Positions 18,327 to 27,405 of a DNA stretch of 64,000 nt are shown piece after piece. A model generated the notes under the pieces. That model saw only the letters and a program-made list of their open reading frames with translations. It did not search any database and was not told the origin of the DNA. A program made the translations under genes and the position numbers. Location: assembly GCF_014534745.1 (NCBI RefSeq), contig NZ_JACVVP010000023.1, forward strand, positions 49,021 to 113,020. Direction: 5' to 3'. Origin of the DNA: Flammeovirga sp. EKP202 (lineage in GTDB: Bacteria; Bacteroidota; Bacteroidia; Cytophagales; Flammeovirgaceae). Each line of letters begins with the position of its first letter. Position 1 is the first letter of the stretch.

Positions 18327-18902
18327 ATGGACAAACAATACTGGACCGAAAAATACGAATCCAACAATACAGGTTGGGACATTGGATACATCAGTACGCC
18401 TTTAAAAGAATATATTGATCAACTAGAGGACAAAGAGCTGAAGATCTTGATTCCCGGCGTAGGTAATGGCTATGAAATAGAATACTTGTGGCAACTGGGT
18501 TTCAAAAATTGCTATGCTGTAGACATCTCAGAGGCTCCGCTTCAAAATGTAAAGAAAAGGTGTCCTGATTTTCCTGAAGAGCAATTACTATGCAGTGATT
18601 TCTTCCAAATAGACATTGGTCATTTTAATCTGATACTAGAACAAACATTTTTTTGTGCTTTGAATCCTAGCCTTAGAAAACAATATGTGGAGCAAATGTA
18701 TCGTTTACTGAAAAAAGGTGGTAAATTGAGTGGATTACTCTTTGACTTTGAGCTTACAAAAAATGGCCCACCTTTTGGAGGAAGTAAAGAAGAGTATTTA
18801 TCCCTGTTCGAACCAAAGTTTGATATAAAAATACTTGAAAGGTGCTACAACAGCATTCCACCAAGAAGCGGGAATGAATTATTTTTTAGTTTTGAGAAGT
18901 AG
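18327..18902 (+). CDS. TPMT-family SAM-dependent methyltransferase
   Basis: 191 residues. The N-terminal Tyr-Trp-x-x-x-Tyr and Thr-Gly-Trp-Asp-Ile-Gly segments, SAM motif I Ile-Pro-Gly-Val-Gly-Asn-Gly-Tyr-Glu near 46, and Val-Asp-Ile-Ser near 66 fit the thiopurine S-methyltransferase-like family (PF05724). Glu-Gln-Thr-Phe-Phe-Cys-Ala near 110-116 is also characteristic. The natural substrate in bacteria is often a thiol, selenium or tellurium compound; none can be assigned here. It is cytosolic. The ATG lies directly behind the upstream terminator, so its promoter may overlap that hairpin. Confidence 0.85.
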   Translation: MDKQYWTEKYESNNTGWDIGYISTPLKEYIDQLEDKELKILIPGVGNGYEIEYLWQLGFKNCYAVDISEAPLQNVKKRCPDFPEEQLLCSDFFQIDIGHFNLILEQTFFCALNPSLRKQYVEQMYRLLKKGGKLSGLLFDFELTKNGPPFGGSKEEYLSLFEPKFDIKILERCYNSIPPRSGNELFFSFEK

Positions 18903-18929
18903 CTGAAAAAGTATAGAAATTTTCTAAAG

Positions 18930-19988
18930 ATGAATAGACAAATTGGTATTAAAGTTCTGTGGCTTGATCAATATGCCAGATTAAAGGAAGAAAACAGCAA
19001 ATTAAAAGCAAACCTTGACAATGCTTTGGAGTATTGTAATGCCCTCCTTGAAGAAAAGGAAGATTACAACTTCAATGAAAAAGAAGAGGAACCTTTAATG
19101 GAAGCTATTAATGCTTTGAGAATGCAAAGAAAAGCGTTAAAAGTGATTGAGGAAGAAAGAGCATGGGTTTCTGAGGGACTTACAAAATTTGTTGATATTC
19201 TTAGAACTTCTCAAAGTAATCTTGAAGAACTTTGTGATCAAATCATCAATAACCTAGTTTCCTATCTTGGTGTGACTCAAGGTGGACTTTTCATTGTGGA
19301 TGATAATATTGATGACCGAAAAGAATTAATGTTGATTTCAGCCTATGCTTATGAAAGAAAAAAATACATTAATCGAAATGTAAAACCTAGAGAAGGATTA
19401 GTAGGGCAAGTTTTCATCGAAAAAAGACCAATGTTCCTCAAAGAAATTCCTGATCAGTACGTAAACATTTCAAGTGGTTTAGGGCAAGCAAGACCTACCA
19501 ACCTTTTCATTGCACCCATGCTTATGAATGAAGAAGTTTATGGTGTAATTGAATTAGCTTCGCTCAAAGAAATGCCTGAGTTCCAAAGAGAGTTTGTACT
19601 AAAATTGGGTGAAACTATCGCTTCAACTATTGCGGCTACAAGAAATTCTGATAGAATGAAAACACTATTGGAGGACTCTCAAATACAGGCAGAGCAAATG
19701 AGAGCTCAGGAAGAGGAAATGCGACAGAACGTTGAAGAACTGCAAGCCACTCAAGAAGAAATGCACCGAAAGCAAAAAGAAATGGAAGCGGCCAATGTTA
19801 AAACCAAAAACAATGAAGAGGTTTTAAAGAAAGCTTTTGAGAAAATGAGTGTTACAGAGGAAAATTACAAGGCCAAAATTGAAAAGCTGGCAACATCTGT
19901 CACTGAAAAAGAAGATAAAATTGATGCTCTAGAAAAAGAAATTGAGCTAAAAAATGAAGAAATAGAGAAATTAAGGGGACAACTTTAA
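18930..19988 (+). CDS. GAF domain protein with long coiled coils
   Basis: 352 residues without signal peptide or membrane helix. A short coiled coil (about 15-50), a linker helix, one GAF domain (about 85-235), and a C-terminal coiled coil (about 238-352) dominated by Glu, Lys, Gln and Met. The start of the second coil, with Glu-Glu-Met-Arg-Gln and Glu-Leu-Gln-Ala-Thr-Gln-Glu-Glu-Met, is a signature found in many Bacteroidota GAF/sensor proteins. No kinase or output domain is present, so it likely signals by oligomerisation or acts as a scaffold. It starts 27 bp after the methyltransferase stop and ends at a strong terminator. Confidence 0.8.
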   Translation: MNRQIGIKVLWLDQYARLKEENSKLKANLDNALEYCNALLEEKEDYNFNEKEEEPLMEAINALRMQRKALKVIEEERAWVSEGLTKFVDILRTSQSNLEELCDQIINNLVSYLGVTQGGLFIVDDNIDDRKELMLISAYAYERKKYINRNVKPREGLVGQVFIEKRPMFLKEIPDQYVNISSGLGQARPTNLFIAPMLMNEEVYGVIELASLKEMPEFQREFVLKLGETIASTIAATRNSDRMKTLLEDSQIQAEQMRAQEEEMRQNVEELQATQEEMHRKQKEMEAANVKTKNNEEVLKKAFEKMSVTEENYKAKIEKLATSVTEKEDKIDALEKEIELKNEEIEKLRGQL

Positions 19989-20007
19989 TATAAATTCTAA
20001 ACAAAAC

Positions 20008-20046
20008 ATAGGTTATTGCAAGAACTTGCAATAACCTATTATTTTT
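20008..20046 (+). terminator. Terminator after the GAF gene
   Basis: Perfect 15-bp inverted repeat (20008-20022 and 20025-20039) followed by TATTTTTG. The T run overlaps the first of two TATTTTTGC words ahead of pheT. Confidence 0.85.
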
Positions 20047-20060
20047 GCCGTGGAAAATTG

Positions 20061-20069
20061 TATTTTTGC
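20061..20069 (+). promoter_or_regulatory. Candidate -7 box of pheT
   Basis: TATTTTTGC is a perfect TAnnTTTG match 75 bp before the pheT ATG. An identical 9-mer occurs at 20040-20048 within the upstream terminator tail. Confidence 0.45.
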
Positions 20070-20144
20070 AATTCCATAATTTTTAGTGAAAGTAAACAAA
20101 TAAAAAGGTGGCGTTTTTAACGCTTCCGGCAAAAATAGCGATAT

Positions 20145-22574
20145 ATGAAAATCTCCTTAAATTGGCTAAAAGGCCTAATTGATATAGAAGACAAAACGCC
20201 ACAGGAAATTGATGAGCTTTTAACTAGTTCTGGTTTAGAGGTAGAAGGAATCGGTGAAGTTGAAGAAGTGAAAGGTGGACTGAAAGGTTTAGTTATTGGC
20301 GAGGTTTTAGAATGTGAGCAACATTCAAACGCAGATAAATTAAGAGTTACAAAAGTTGATATCGGTGAGGAAGAGCCTGTACAAATTGTATGTGGTGCTC
20401 CTAATGTCGCTAAAGGACAAAAAGTTGTAGTAGCTACTGTAGGTGCTGAACTTTATCCTTCTCCAACAGAAAGTTTTAAAATTAAAAAAGGTAAGATCCG
20501 TGGTGAAGTTTCACTAGGTATGATCTGTGCTGAAGATGAAATCGGATTGGGTACTTCTCATGACGGTATCATGGTTTTAGACACTGATTTAGCCAACGGT
20601 ACTCCTGCTGCAAAATATTTTGGTTTAGAGAATGATCAAGTTTTTGAAATTGGTCTTACTCCAAACCGTGTAGATGGTTCTTCGCATTATGGTGCTGCTC
20701 GTGATTTGAAGGTATTATTGGATCGTGAAATCAAGCAGGCTACTAAAGCAGAATTAATCGAAAACTTTAAAGTAGATAACACTTCTACTCCTGTAAAAGT
20801 AAATGTTCAAGCGGAAGAAGCTTGTCCAAGATATACTGGTTTAACTATTTCTGGAATTACAATCAAAGAATCTCCGAAATGGATTAAGCAACGTTTAAAT
20901 TCTATTGGTTTAGCTCCTATCAACAACGTAGTGGATATTACGAACTTCGTTTTACATGAATTAGGACAACCACTTCACGCTTTTGATTTAGCAAAAGTAA
21001 CGGGCAACGAAGTAAACGTGAAATTTGCTACTGAAGGCGCTAAGTTCACTACCCTAGACGAAGCGGAAAGAGAATTAAAAGGTAACGATTTGATGATTGC
21101 CAATGCCTCTGAGGATATGTGTATCGCAGGTGTATTTGGTGGTTTAGATTCAGGTGTAACTGAAGGAACTACAAGCATCTTCTTAGAAAGTGCTTATTTC
21201 CACCCTGACTTTGTTCGTAAGACATCTCAACAACACAGTATCAAAACAGATTCTTCATTCCGTTTTGAAAGAGGTTGTGATCCAAACATGTGTATTACGG
21301 CATTGAAATATGCATCAATGTTGATCAAAGAGTACGCAGGTGGCGAAATCTCTTCTGAGATTGTAGACATCTACCCTACTCCTATTGAGAACTTCATTAT
21401 TGATGTAAAATTCAAAAATGTAGATCGTTTGATCGGTCAACATATTCCACAAGATAGAATTATCTCTATTCTTGAAGGTTTAGAAATCTCTATTTTAGAG
21501 CGTACTGAAGAAACTATCAAAGTTTCAGTTCCTCCTTACAGAGTGGACGTACAAAGAGAGGCGGATATCATTGAAGAGATCTTAAGAATTTATGGTTTCA
21601 ACAGTGTTACATTAGATGAGTCTTTATCGACTGATTTCTTAGCAAGTTTTCCTAAGAAAGACAAGCAAATTCTTCAGACAAAAGTGACTGAAATGCTTGC
21701 AGGAAGCGGTTGTTTCGAAATCATGACCAACTCATTGACTACTAGCAAGTATTCAACAGGTTTAGCGGATATCGATGAATCAAAAGACGTAAAAATCTTA
21801 AACATCTTATCAGCTGATTTAGATGTAATGCGTCAGTCTATGTTATTCTCTGGTCTTGAAGTAATTGATAGAAATATCAGACGTCAGCAGAAGAATATCA
21901 AAGCTTTCGAATTTGGTAAAACATACCATAAAGGAGAAGAAGGTTACACTGAAAAAGAGCACCTAACGTTATTCGTTTCAGGTACTTCATCAGATGAGTC
22001 ATGGATCAGAAAAGCAGTAAATGCTGACTTCCATACAATCTCTTCTATCGTAGAAAGAATCTTTGAAAGATTAAATATTCAAGGTATTTCTAAGGAGTAT
22101 GTGAAGAACGATACTTTCGCTTACGGTTTGACTTACACTGCAAGAAAGCAAGTAATTGCAACTGTAGGTATGGTTAACCCTAAGGCTGCTAAATTGGCAG
22201 GTGTAAAAACGGAAGTATTCTTTGCTGATATTGATTGGTCTGCATTAGTGAAAATGTACAGTGCAGATTACAAATTCAAAGAATTACCTAAATTCCCTGA
22301 AGTAAGAAGAGACTTATCTTTAGTATTGAACAACAAAGCTACATTTGCTTCAATTCAGGAAATTGCAAAGAAAACAGAAAGAAAATTATTGAAGGATATC
22401 AATGTATTTGACGTTTATGAAGGTAAGCACCTTGCACAAGGTTTGAAATCTTACTCAGTAAGCTTTATTCTTCAAGATGAAAATAAAACTTTAAATGATA
22501 AGACTATTGATAAATGTATGAATGCATTAATCAAAGCTTTCGAAAATCAGCTTGGTGCTGTAATCCGTAAATAG
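20145..22574 (+). CDS. pheT: Phenylalanyl-tRNA synthetase beta subunit
   Basis: 809 residues, full length for bacterial PheT. Domains in order: N-terminal Met-Lys-Ile-Ser-x-x-Trp-Leu segment (1-40), OB-fold tRNA-binding domain (about 42-150), B3/B4 editing domain (about 210-400), B5 domain (about 405-475), catalytic-like core (about 490-690), and C-terminal ferredoxin-fold anticodon-binding domain from about 713, marked by Phe-Pro-x-x-x-Arg-Asp-Leu-Ser. It pairs with PheS, which is not in this window, to charge tRNA-Phe and edit Tyr-tRNA-Phe. It begins a plus-strand run toward zapA and rny, though a terminator-like hairpin follows it. Confidence 0.97.
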   Translation: MKISLNWLKGLIDIEDKTPQEIDELLTSSGLEVEGIGEVEEVKGGLKGLVIGEVLECEQHSNADKLRVTKVDIGEEEPVQIVCGAPNVAKGQKVVVATVGAELYPSPTESFKIKKGKIRGEVSLGMICAEDEIGLGTSHDGIMVLDTDLANGTPAAKYFGLENDQVFEIGLTPNRVDGSSHYGAARDLKVLLDREIKQATKAELIENFKVDNTSTPVKVNVQAEEACPRYTGLTISGITIKESPKWIKQRLNSIGLAPINNVVDITNFVLHELGQPLHAFDLAKVTGNEVNVKFATEGAKFTTLDEAERELKGNDLMIANASEDMCIAGVFGGLDSGVTEGTTSIFLESAYFHPDFVRKTSQQHSIKTDSSFRFERGCDPNMCITALKYASMLIKEYAGGEISSEIVDIYPTPIENFIIDVKFKNVDRLIGQHIPQDRIISILEGLEISILERTEETIKVSVPPYRVDVQREADIIEEILRIYGFNSVTLDESLSTDFLASFPKKDKQILQTKVTEMLAGSGCFEIMTNSLTTSKYSTGLADIDESKDVKILNILSADLDVMRQSMLFSGLEVIDRNIRRQQKNIKAFEFGKTYHKGEEGYTEKEHLTLFVSGTSSDESWIRKAVNADFHTISSIVERIFERLNIQGISKEYVKNDTFAYGLTYTARKQVIATVGMVNPKAAKLAGVKTEVFFADIDWSALVKMYSADYKFKELPKFPEVRRDLSLVLNNKATFASIQEIAKKTERKLLKDINVFDVYEGKHLAQGLKSYSVSFILQDENKTLNDKTIDKCMNALIKAFENQLGAVIRK

Positions 22575-22584
22575 TTTTATCTAG

Positions 22585-22626
22585 CCACTCTTTATTTTAA
22601 TAAAATAGAGAGTGGTTTCATTTTTT
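22585..22626 (+). terminator. Terminator after pheT
   Basis: CCACTCT (22585-22591) pairs with AGAGTGG (22609-22615) around an internal palindromic TATTTTAATAAAATA; a T-rich tail follows. It lies only 15 bp before the next ATG. Confidence 0.7.
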
Positions 22627-22640
22627 AATTCTGATCAATT

Positions 22641-23198
22641 ATGTCAACTATCATCCCCAATTTAAGCGAAGAACTTAAACTATTGGTTGAAAAAATCAAC
22701 ACCCTGCAAGCACTTTATAAAAACGCTCAAACTACAATTCAACAATTAAACGAAGATCGCATTAAGACTGAAAAACAGTTAGATGCAACGATAGATGTAC
22801 AAGAACATAGCGACCGTTTACAGGAATTGATCAACAAGGGAGATGAACAAATTGATCAATTAATGAATGAGAAAAGTACTTTACAACAGGAAAGAGATGA
22901 AGCACAGCAACTTTCCGAAGGACAACAAAGTGTGATTCAGTTTCTCAATCAGGATATTGATCAGTTAAGAAAAGAGATCGAAGAAAAAAATGAAACCATT
23001 GATGTTTTTAATGAACAAAAAAGAGCATCAATTATGGAAGTTCAGAAATTGAAAATGGAGATCAGAGATCTAAAACCACTTGTGGAATCTCTTGAAAAAC
23101 TTCAATTAGAAAATCAGCAACTTTTAAAGGAACAAGAAGAAAATAAGGCCGAAATCGAGCTTCTTAATGAGGAAATCGAAAGACTTTCTCAAGGGTAA
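22641..23198 (+). CDS. Coiled-coil hypothetical protein
   Basis: 185 residues, almost wholly predicted coiled coil with Glu, Gln, Leu, Lys and Asp heptads from about residue 10 to the end. No signal peptide or transmembrane helix. No enzymatic motif. Its place between pheT and zapA, on the same strand, suggests a cytosolic structural partner, perhaps in cell division, but that is inference from context only. Confidence 0.7.
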   Translation: MSTIIPNLSEELKLLVEKINTLQALYKNAQTTIQQLNEDRIKTEKQLDATIDVQEHSDRLQELINKGDEQIDQLMNEKSTLQQERDEAQQLSEGQQSVIQFLNQDIDQLRKEIEEKNETIDVFNEQKRASIMEVQKLKMEIRDLKPLVESLEKLQLENQQLLKEQEENKAEIELLNEEIERLSQG

Positions 23199-23369
23199 GT
23201 TACTTTTTTGACTGAAAAAGATATAAAATTCCAATAATTAAAGTACATTTATTCTTTAAAAGGGAATTTTACTTAGATCGAAGAAAATTTCGGTTTAATA
23301 TTCATATTCACATAGATTGCAATAACTACCCTAATGGGGTGATAACCAAAAAAACTTGTAGTACTAAGC

Positions 23370-23657
23370 ATGGGATTAAGATCCACTAAAGAGAGCATAC
23401 AACTGAACATTTGTGGCAAATTATACAACGTAAAAGCCAGCAAATCTGAAGAGCATCTGCTTAAAAAAGCAGCAGAACGCCTCAATCAGATTGTGGATGA
23501 AAAGCGTCAAAACCTCTCTGGTGTTGAAATGAAAGATCTACTTGTTATTACTGCATTTGATTTTGTGGTGGAAGCTTTGAAAGAACAAGAGGAGTTACAG
23601 AATATCGCTAGTCGTGTGAATGATATCAATAAACAACTAGACGAAATTTTACCTTAA
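23370..23657 (+). CDS. zapA: Cell division protein ZapA-like
   Basis: 95 residues, typical of ZapA. The N-terminal half holds the globular head with an Ile-x-Leu-x-Ile-x-Gly-Lys strand and Tyr-x-Val motif, followed by Glu-x-x-Leu-x-x-Ala-Ala-x-x-Leu-Asn; the C-terminal half is a coiled coil. From family knowledge it binds FtsZ and promotes protofilament bundling at the Z-ring. It lies 91 bp upstream of rny. The 171-bp leader before the ATG has an AAAATTCC/GGAATTTT inverted repeat at 23225-23270. Confidence 0.85.
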   Translation: MGLRSTKESIQLNICGKLYNVKASKSEEHLLKKAAERLNQIVDEKRQNLSGVEMKDLLVITAFDFVVEALKEQEELQNIASRVNDINKQLDEILP

Positions 23658-23679
23658 TATTTCTTCTTTTTTTGATCTT

Positions 23680-23725
23680 GTAGTTCCTGAACATATATAT
23701 TATTCAACTGTAGTCACCGAACTAC
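23680..23725 (+). repeat. Inverted repeat between zapA and rny
   Basis: GTAGTTC (23680-23686) and GAACTAC (23719-23725) flank an AT-rich 32-base loop, inside the 91-bp gap. It may be a leader hairpin of rny. Confidence 0.4.
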
Positions 23726-23748
23726 GCACAGACATCTGTACGTACAAC

Positions 23749-25347
23749 ATGGAACAAATAATTTTAGCTGCCGTTGTCAGTCTACTTATAGGAGTAGCGA
23801 TTGGCAGATTTTTATTGGTGAAAGTCTTGAAAGGCATGGAAACAGCCGCACAAGACAAAGCACAAGACATTGTAAAAGATGCAAAGAAGGAAGCGGAGAG
23901 CATCAAAAGGTCAAAACTTGTAGAGTCTAAAGAGAAATTCTTGAAAATGAAACAAGATTTTGACTCTGAAACGGCAAAGAGAAAAAATCAACTCAGCGTA
24001 AACGAAAACAAACTTAAGCAGTTCGAAAATCGTTTAAAACAACAAGAATCAAAGCACAAGCAAAAAGAAGCTGTAATTGCAAAACAGATTGAATCTTTCA
24101 AAAAGAAAGATCAAGAAATGGAGCAGCGCTTTGAAGAGTTAGCACATCAAAAACAACTTACTTTTAAAGCTAAAGAGGAGGCTGAACAACTTCGTCTGAA
24201 ACAAGTAGAGCAACTTGAAAAAGTAGCCAACTTGAAAGCGGAAGAAGCGAGAGAGCAACTTGTTGAAGCTTTAAAAGATGAAGCCCGCACTAAGGCATCC
24301 ATGCATATCAAAAATATCATGGAAGAAGCGAAAATGACAGCTACTAAAGAAGCACGTAAAACGGTAATCACTGCTATACAGAGAACTGCCGCTGAACAAG
24401 CTATTGAAAACTGCGTTTCTATTTTCAACCTAGAAAGTGATGAACTAAAAGGTAAAATCATTGGTAGAGAAGGTAGAAATATTCGTGCTTTAGAAGCAAG
24501 CACTGGTGTGGAAATCATTGTTGATGATACGCCTGAAGCAATCATTATTTCTGGATTTGATCCTGTAAGAAGAGAGATTGCAAGAGTTTCCTTACACCGA
24601 TTAGTAGCAGATGGTCGTATTCACCCTGCTCGTATCGAAGAGGTAGTTGCCAAAACAAAGAAAAATATTGAAGACGAGATTGTCGAAATCGGTGAGCGTA
24701 CTGTTATTGACTTAGGCATTCACGGTTTACACCCTGAATTAATTAAGTTGGTAGGTAGAATGCGTTTCCGTTCTTCATATGGTCAAAACTTGTTACAGCA
24801 CTCTAGAGAAGTTTCTAACTTGGCAAGCACAATGGCTTCAGAGCTTGGCTTGAACTCTAAAGTAGCGAAGCGTGCCGGTCTTCTTCACGATATTGGTAAA
24901 GTATGGCCAGAAGAGCCAGAACTACCTCACGCAATCTTAGGTATGAACCTAGCGAAGAAATATGGTGAAAGCCCTGAGGTTTGTAATGCAATTGGTGCTC
25001 ACCACGACGAGATTGAAATGACTACGCTTATTTCTCCTATCGTTCAAGCATGTGACGCTGTAAGTGGTTCTAGACCTGGTGCTAGACGTGAAATGATGGA
25101 ATCTTACATCCAACGTCTGAAAGAATTGGAAGGTTTAGCAATGAGCTTCAAAGGTGTTCACAAATGCTACGCGATCCAAGCAGGTAGAGAGTTACGTGTA
25201 ATGGTTGATGCAGATAAAGTTCCTGATCAAGATGCTGGTCAATTATCATTTGATATTGCCAACAAGATCGAAACAGAAATGCAATATCCTGGACAGATCA
25301 AAGTAACTGTAATTCGTGAAACTCGCTCAGTACATTTCGCGAAATAA
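23749..25347 (+). CDS. rny: Ribonuclease Y
   Basis: 532 residues, the standard length. N-terminal membrane helix (about 3-24), long coiled coil (about 30-215), KH domain around Gly-Arg-Glu-Gly-Arg-Asn-Ile-Arg at about 238-246, and an HD domain with His-Ser-Arg-Glu-Val near 347, the catalytic His-Asp in Leu-Leu-His-Asp-Ile-Gly-Lys near 380, and Ala-His-His-Asp near 422. It is a membrane-anchored endoribonuclease that initiates mRNA decay. It is the last gene before a terminator. Confidence 0.97.
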   Translation: MEQIILAAVVSLLIGVAIGRFLLVKVLKGMETAAQDKAQDIVKDAKKEAESIKRSKLVESKEKFLKMKQDFDSETAKRKNQLSVNENKLKQFENRLKQQESKHKQKEAVIAKQIESFKKKDQEMEQRFEELAHQKQLTFKAKEEAEQLRLKQVEQLEKVANLKAEEAREQLVEALKDEARTKASMHIKNIMEEAKMTATKEARKTVITAIQRTAAEQAIENCVSIFNLESDELKGKIIGREGRNIRALEASTGVEIIVDDTPEAIIISGFDPVRREIARVSLHRLVADGRIHPARIEEVVAKTKKNIEDEIVEIGERTVIDLGIHGLHPELIKLVGRMRFRSSYGQNLLQHSREVSNLASTMASELGLNSKVAKRAGLLHDIGKVWPEEPELPHAILGMNLAKKYGESPEVCNAIGAHHDEIEMTTLISPIVQACDAVSGSRPGARREMMESYIQRLKELEGLAMSFKGVHKCYAIQAGRELRVMVDADKVPDQDAGQLSFDIANKIETEMQYPGQIKVTVIRETRSVHFAK

Positions 25348-25370
25348 GACAGACAAAAATATATTTTTAG

Positions 25371-25402
25371 AGGTCGGCTATTTATTTAGTCGACCTTTTT
25401 TA
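25371..25402 (+). terminator. Terminator of rny
   Basis: AGGTCGGCTA pairs with TAGTCGACCT (25387-25396) with one mismatch, followed by a T run, 23 bp after the stop. Confidence 0.85.
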
Positions 25403-25535
25403 TTTCCTTTATTTCAAGGTAAGAGTACGATTTTTTATTATTATATTTTGAATTGAAAGAGAGGGTAGTATTCATCAACTCGAATGCATAAACTCGTCTT
25501 TCCACATTCCTAATATCTTCCTAAACATTCAAATT

Positions 25536-26129
25536 ATGTCAGACAATAAAACTAGATGTGAGTGGTCTACACATCATAAAATCGATCAAGACTACCATGA
25601 TGAAGAATGGGGTGTCCCTGTTTATGATGACCGTAAACTTTTTGAAATGCTCTGTCTTGAAGGACAACAAGCAGGTATGAATTGGCATATGATATTGCTC
25701 AAAAGGAAGAATTATCAGGAGTTATTTGAAAATTTTGAAGCAGAAGCCATTATTGAGTTTAATGATGACTATGTTGAAGCCTTAATGCAAGAAAAAGGAA
25801 TTATCCGAAATAAATTAAAAATAAAAGCAATCATCAGTAACGCTAAAGCCTACCTGAAAGTAAAGGAAGAATTTGGAACTTTTAAAGAGTATATCTGGCA
25901 ATTTACGGATTATAAAGTGATCCAAAATAATTGGAAAACAATGGAAGAAGTACCAACTAAAACGGACATTAGTGACCGAATGAGTAAAGACTTAAAGAAG
26001 AGAGGTTTTAAATTCGTCGGGAGTATTACATGTTATGCTTATATGCAGGGAGTGGGTATGATCAATGATCATACTGTCGATTGTTTTAGACACAAGGAAG
26101 TGCAGAAGTTGGCTCGCCCAAGAGCTTAA
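25536..26129 (+). CDS. tag: DNA-3-methyladenine glycosylase I
   Basis: 197 residues. All family marks are present: Cys8 in Arg-Cys-x-Trp, Tyr-His-Asp-x-Glu-Trp-Gly-Val-Pro with zinc ligand His21, Leu-Phe-Glu-Met-Leu-Cys-Leu-Glu-Gly-Gln-Gln-Ala-Gly at about 38-50, Lys-Arg-Gly-Phe-Lys-Phe-Val-Gly near 156, and the C-terminal Asn-Asp-His-x-x-x-Cys that gives the other two zinc ligands. It removes N3-methyladenine from alkylated DNA. The usual Leu-Ser-Trp after the Gln-Gln-Ala-Gly motif reads Met-Asn-Trp here. It stands alone, followed by a repeat-rich gap. Confidence 0.95.
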   Translation: MSDNKTRCEWSTHHKIDQDYHDEEWGVPVYDDRKLFEMLCLEGQQAGMNWHMILLKRKNYQELFENFEAEAIIEFNDDYVEALMQEKGIIRNKLKIKAIISNAKAYLKVKEEFGTFKEYIWQFTDYKVIQNNWKTMEEVPTKTDISDRMSKDLKKRGFKFVGSITCYAYMQGVGMINDHTVDCFRHKEVQKLARPRA

Positions 26130-26284
26130 ATATTCTCATTCTTCAATACTCAATTAGAGATAACTATCAAGAGGTGTTTCCTAATCAGATTATAGTTTGG
26201 ATCACAAGGTATCATCTGATCTAAATACTGAAACTTTAGTTTAGAATTCACCAAGCACACTGAGGGTAGTGTATTGTGGTTCGC

Positions 26285-26309
26285 GAGGACGTTACAATGC
26301 AACGCCCCT
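26285..26309. repeat. Degenerate palindrome of GACGTTGCA type
   Basis: GAGGACGTT and AACGCCCCT flank ACAATGC as imperfect inverted arms. It resembles the short GACGTTGCAATGCAACGTC-type palindromes dispersed in many bacterial genomes; here it is decayed. Confidence 0.4.
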
Positions 26310-26436
26310 ACAAAACTGCATTTTAGAAGATAATTATAAAACCTTTATCTTTTGATAATGTAATCGGATAATCATTTAGTAGTATCTCCCTCGGCCTTGA
26401 AGGGAAAAGCGTGAAGAATTTCATGTATAGAGCCGT

Positions 26437-26560
26437 TAAAAATGATTTTCTTGTTTGAGCAAAGCGAGTTTAAAATCATTTAGGCGAGAGGAATGAAATT
26501 TAGCTTTTGACTTCTAAGCCTAGATTTTTTGCTTCGTTTTTCATCAATGGAAAAATGAAG
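26437..26560. repeat. Two-hairpin block resembling a dispersed intergenic repeat
   Basis: AAATGATTTT (26440-26449) pairs with AAAATCATTT (26472-26481); CTTCGTTTTT (26532-26541) pairs with AAAAATGAAG (26551-26560) with one G-T pair. The words between, such as GAGCAAAGCGAG and GGCGAGAGGAATGAAATT, look like a family I have seen repeated between genes in Bacteroidota genomes (recollection, unchecked). Confidence 0.4.
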
Positions 26561-26627
26561 AAGAAGGAAGCTTGAAAGTAGATCCAATAAATGCTTGTAG
26601 AAAGGCCTATTGAAAGTTGATGATAAT

Positions 26628-27290
26628 TTAATATTCCACGGTAAAAGGCAAAACCATTTTTTGTTGTACAGGCTTACCACTCTGTTGAGCAATCATCCAT
26701 TTTGGTGAACTTCTTAAAATAGAAACTACCTTATCATCTACACTACTTTCAATACCTTTTAGGATTCTGATATCTTCTAATTTACCGTATTTATTCACAA
26801 TAAACTCAACAAATACTTTTCCCTTCTTGGTAGCTGTATTTGTTTCAAATGTTGCATGAAACCAACTGTAAAACTCACCCATACCTCCTGGATATGATGC
26901 CGAAGTTTCAGGCATTGCATAAATAGTATCAGAATCTTCAGCAGAAGCTGTTTTCATTTCGTGATCCAATAACATTGAAAGTTCATTGGCATGCATTCTC
27001 AATTCATCGGTCATTGGGTAATTGTACATTTCCATTACCTCATTCTTTGCTATATCATTTAGATTTAAATGATGATGTGCCAAAGATCTAATGTATTGAA
27101 TTTCCGAAGTGGTTCTTGGAAGTAATGCGATTATTTCGTCTGTTTTGATCAATGCCTTATCGTACTCCTCCTGCTCTAATAACTCATAAGCATAACGAAT
27201 ATAGTCCTTCGAAATTTCCTCAGGTGTTAATTGAGCCAATATTTTAAGAGGCGAAATGACGATGATAAGTAGGAGTAGTAGCGTCTTCAT
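26628..27290 (-). CDS. Periplasmic protein with TPR-like region and TonB C-terminal domain
   Basis: 220 residues. The N-terminus is a signal peptide ending Ile-Leu-Ala-Gln instead of the Pro-rich membrane-anchored stalk of classical TonB. Residues ~22-110 are helical and TPR-like, with a Tyr-x-x-Ala-Leu repeat. Residues ~130-220 are a TonB C-terminal domain: Tyr-Pro-Gly-Gly lead-in, Val-Glu-Phe-Ile-Val-Asn strand, Gly-Lys-x-Glu-Asp-Ile, Pro-Lys-Trp and a final Pro-Phe-Thr-Val-Glu-Tyr. Such proteins are common in Bacteroidota. It may be soluble in the periplasm, so energy transduction is uncertain. A -7 box overlaps the end of the upstream gene. Confidence 0.8.
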   Translation of the reverse strand: MKTLLLLLIIVISPLKILAQLTPEEISKDYIRYAYELLEQEEYDKALIKTDEIIALLPRTTSEIQYIRSLAHHHLNLNDIAKNEVMEMYNYPMTDELRMHANELSMLLDHEMKTASAEDSDTIYAMPETSASYPGGMGEFYSWFHATFETNTATKKGKVFVEFIVNKYGKLEDIRILKGIESSVDDKVVSILRSSPKWMIAQQSGKPVQQKMVLPFTVEY

Positions 27291-27396
27291 TGTAAGAGTA
27301 TATATGGCTTGTGAATATATAACGTGTTGCTTGTAGTATTATTATATATTTGAATGTGTACGTATTATGTAAATAAAGTAAGAAGTTCACCTATTT

Positions 27397-27405
27397 GCAA
27401 ATTTA
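27397..27405 (-). promoter_or_regulatory. Candidate -7 box for the TonB-C gene
   Basis: Minus-strand TAAATTTGC, perfect TAnnTTTG, about 107 bp before the ATG and overlapping the stop codon of the preceding gene. Confidence 0.4.

Larger units (their letters stand above)
26130..26627. other. Noncoding gap with repeat-like elements
   Basis: About 500 bp between tag (plus) and the TonB-C gene (minus, convergent), with no credible gene. The first 150 bp show nothing notable. It then holds a near-palindrome at 26285-26309 and a hairpin-rich block at 26437-26560, described separately. Confidence 0.6.

Noticed and set aside
23658..23748. 6S RNA between zapA and rny
   Set aside because: The 91-bp gap is too short for a standard ~180-nt 6S RNA; kept only as a weak possibility in findings.
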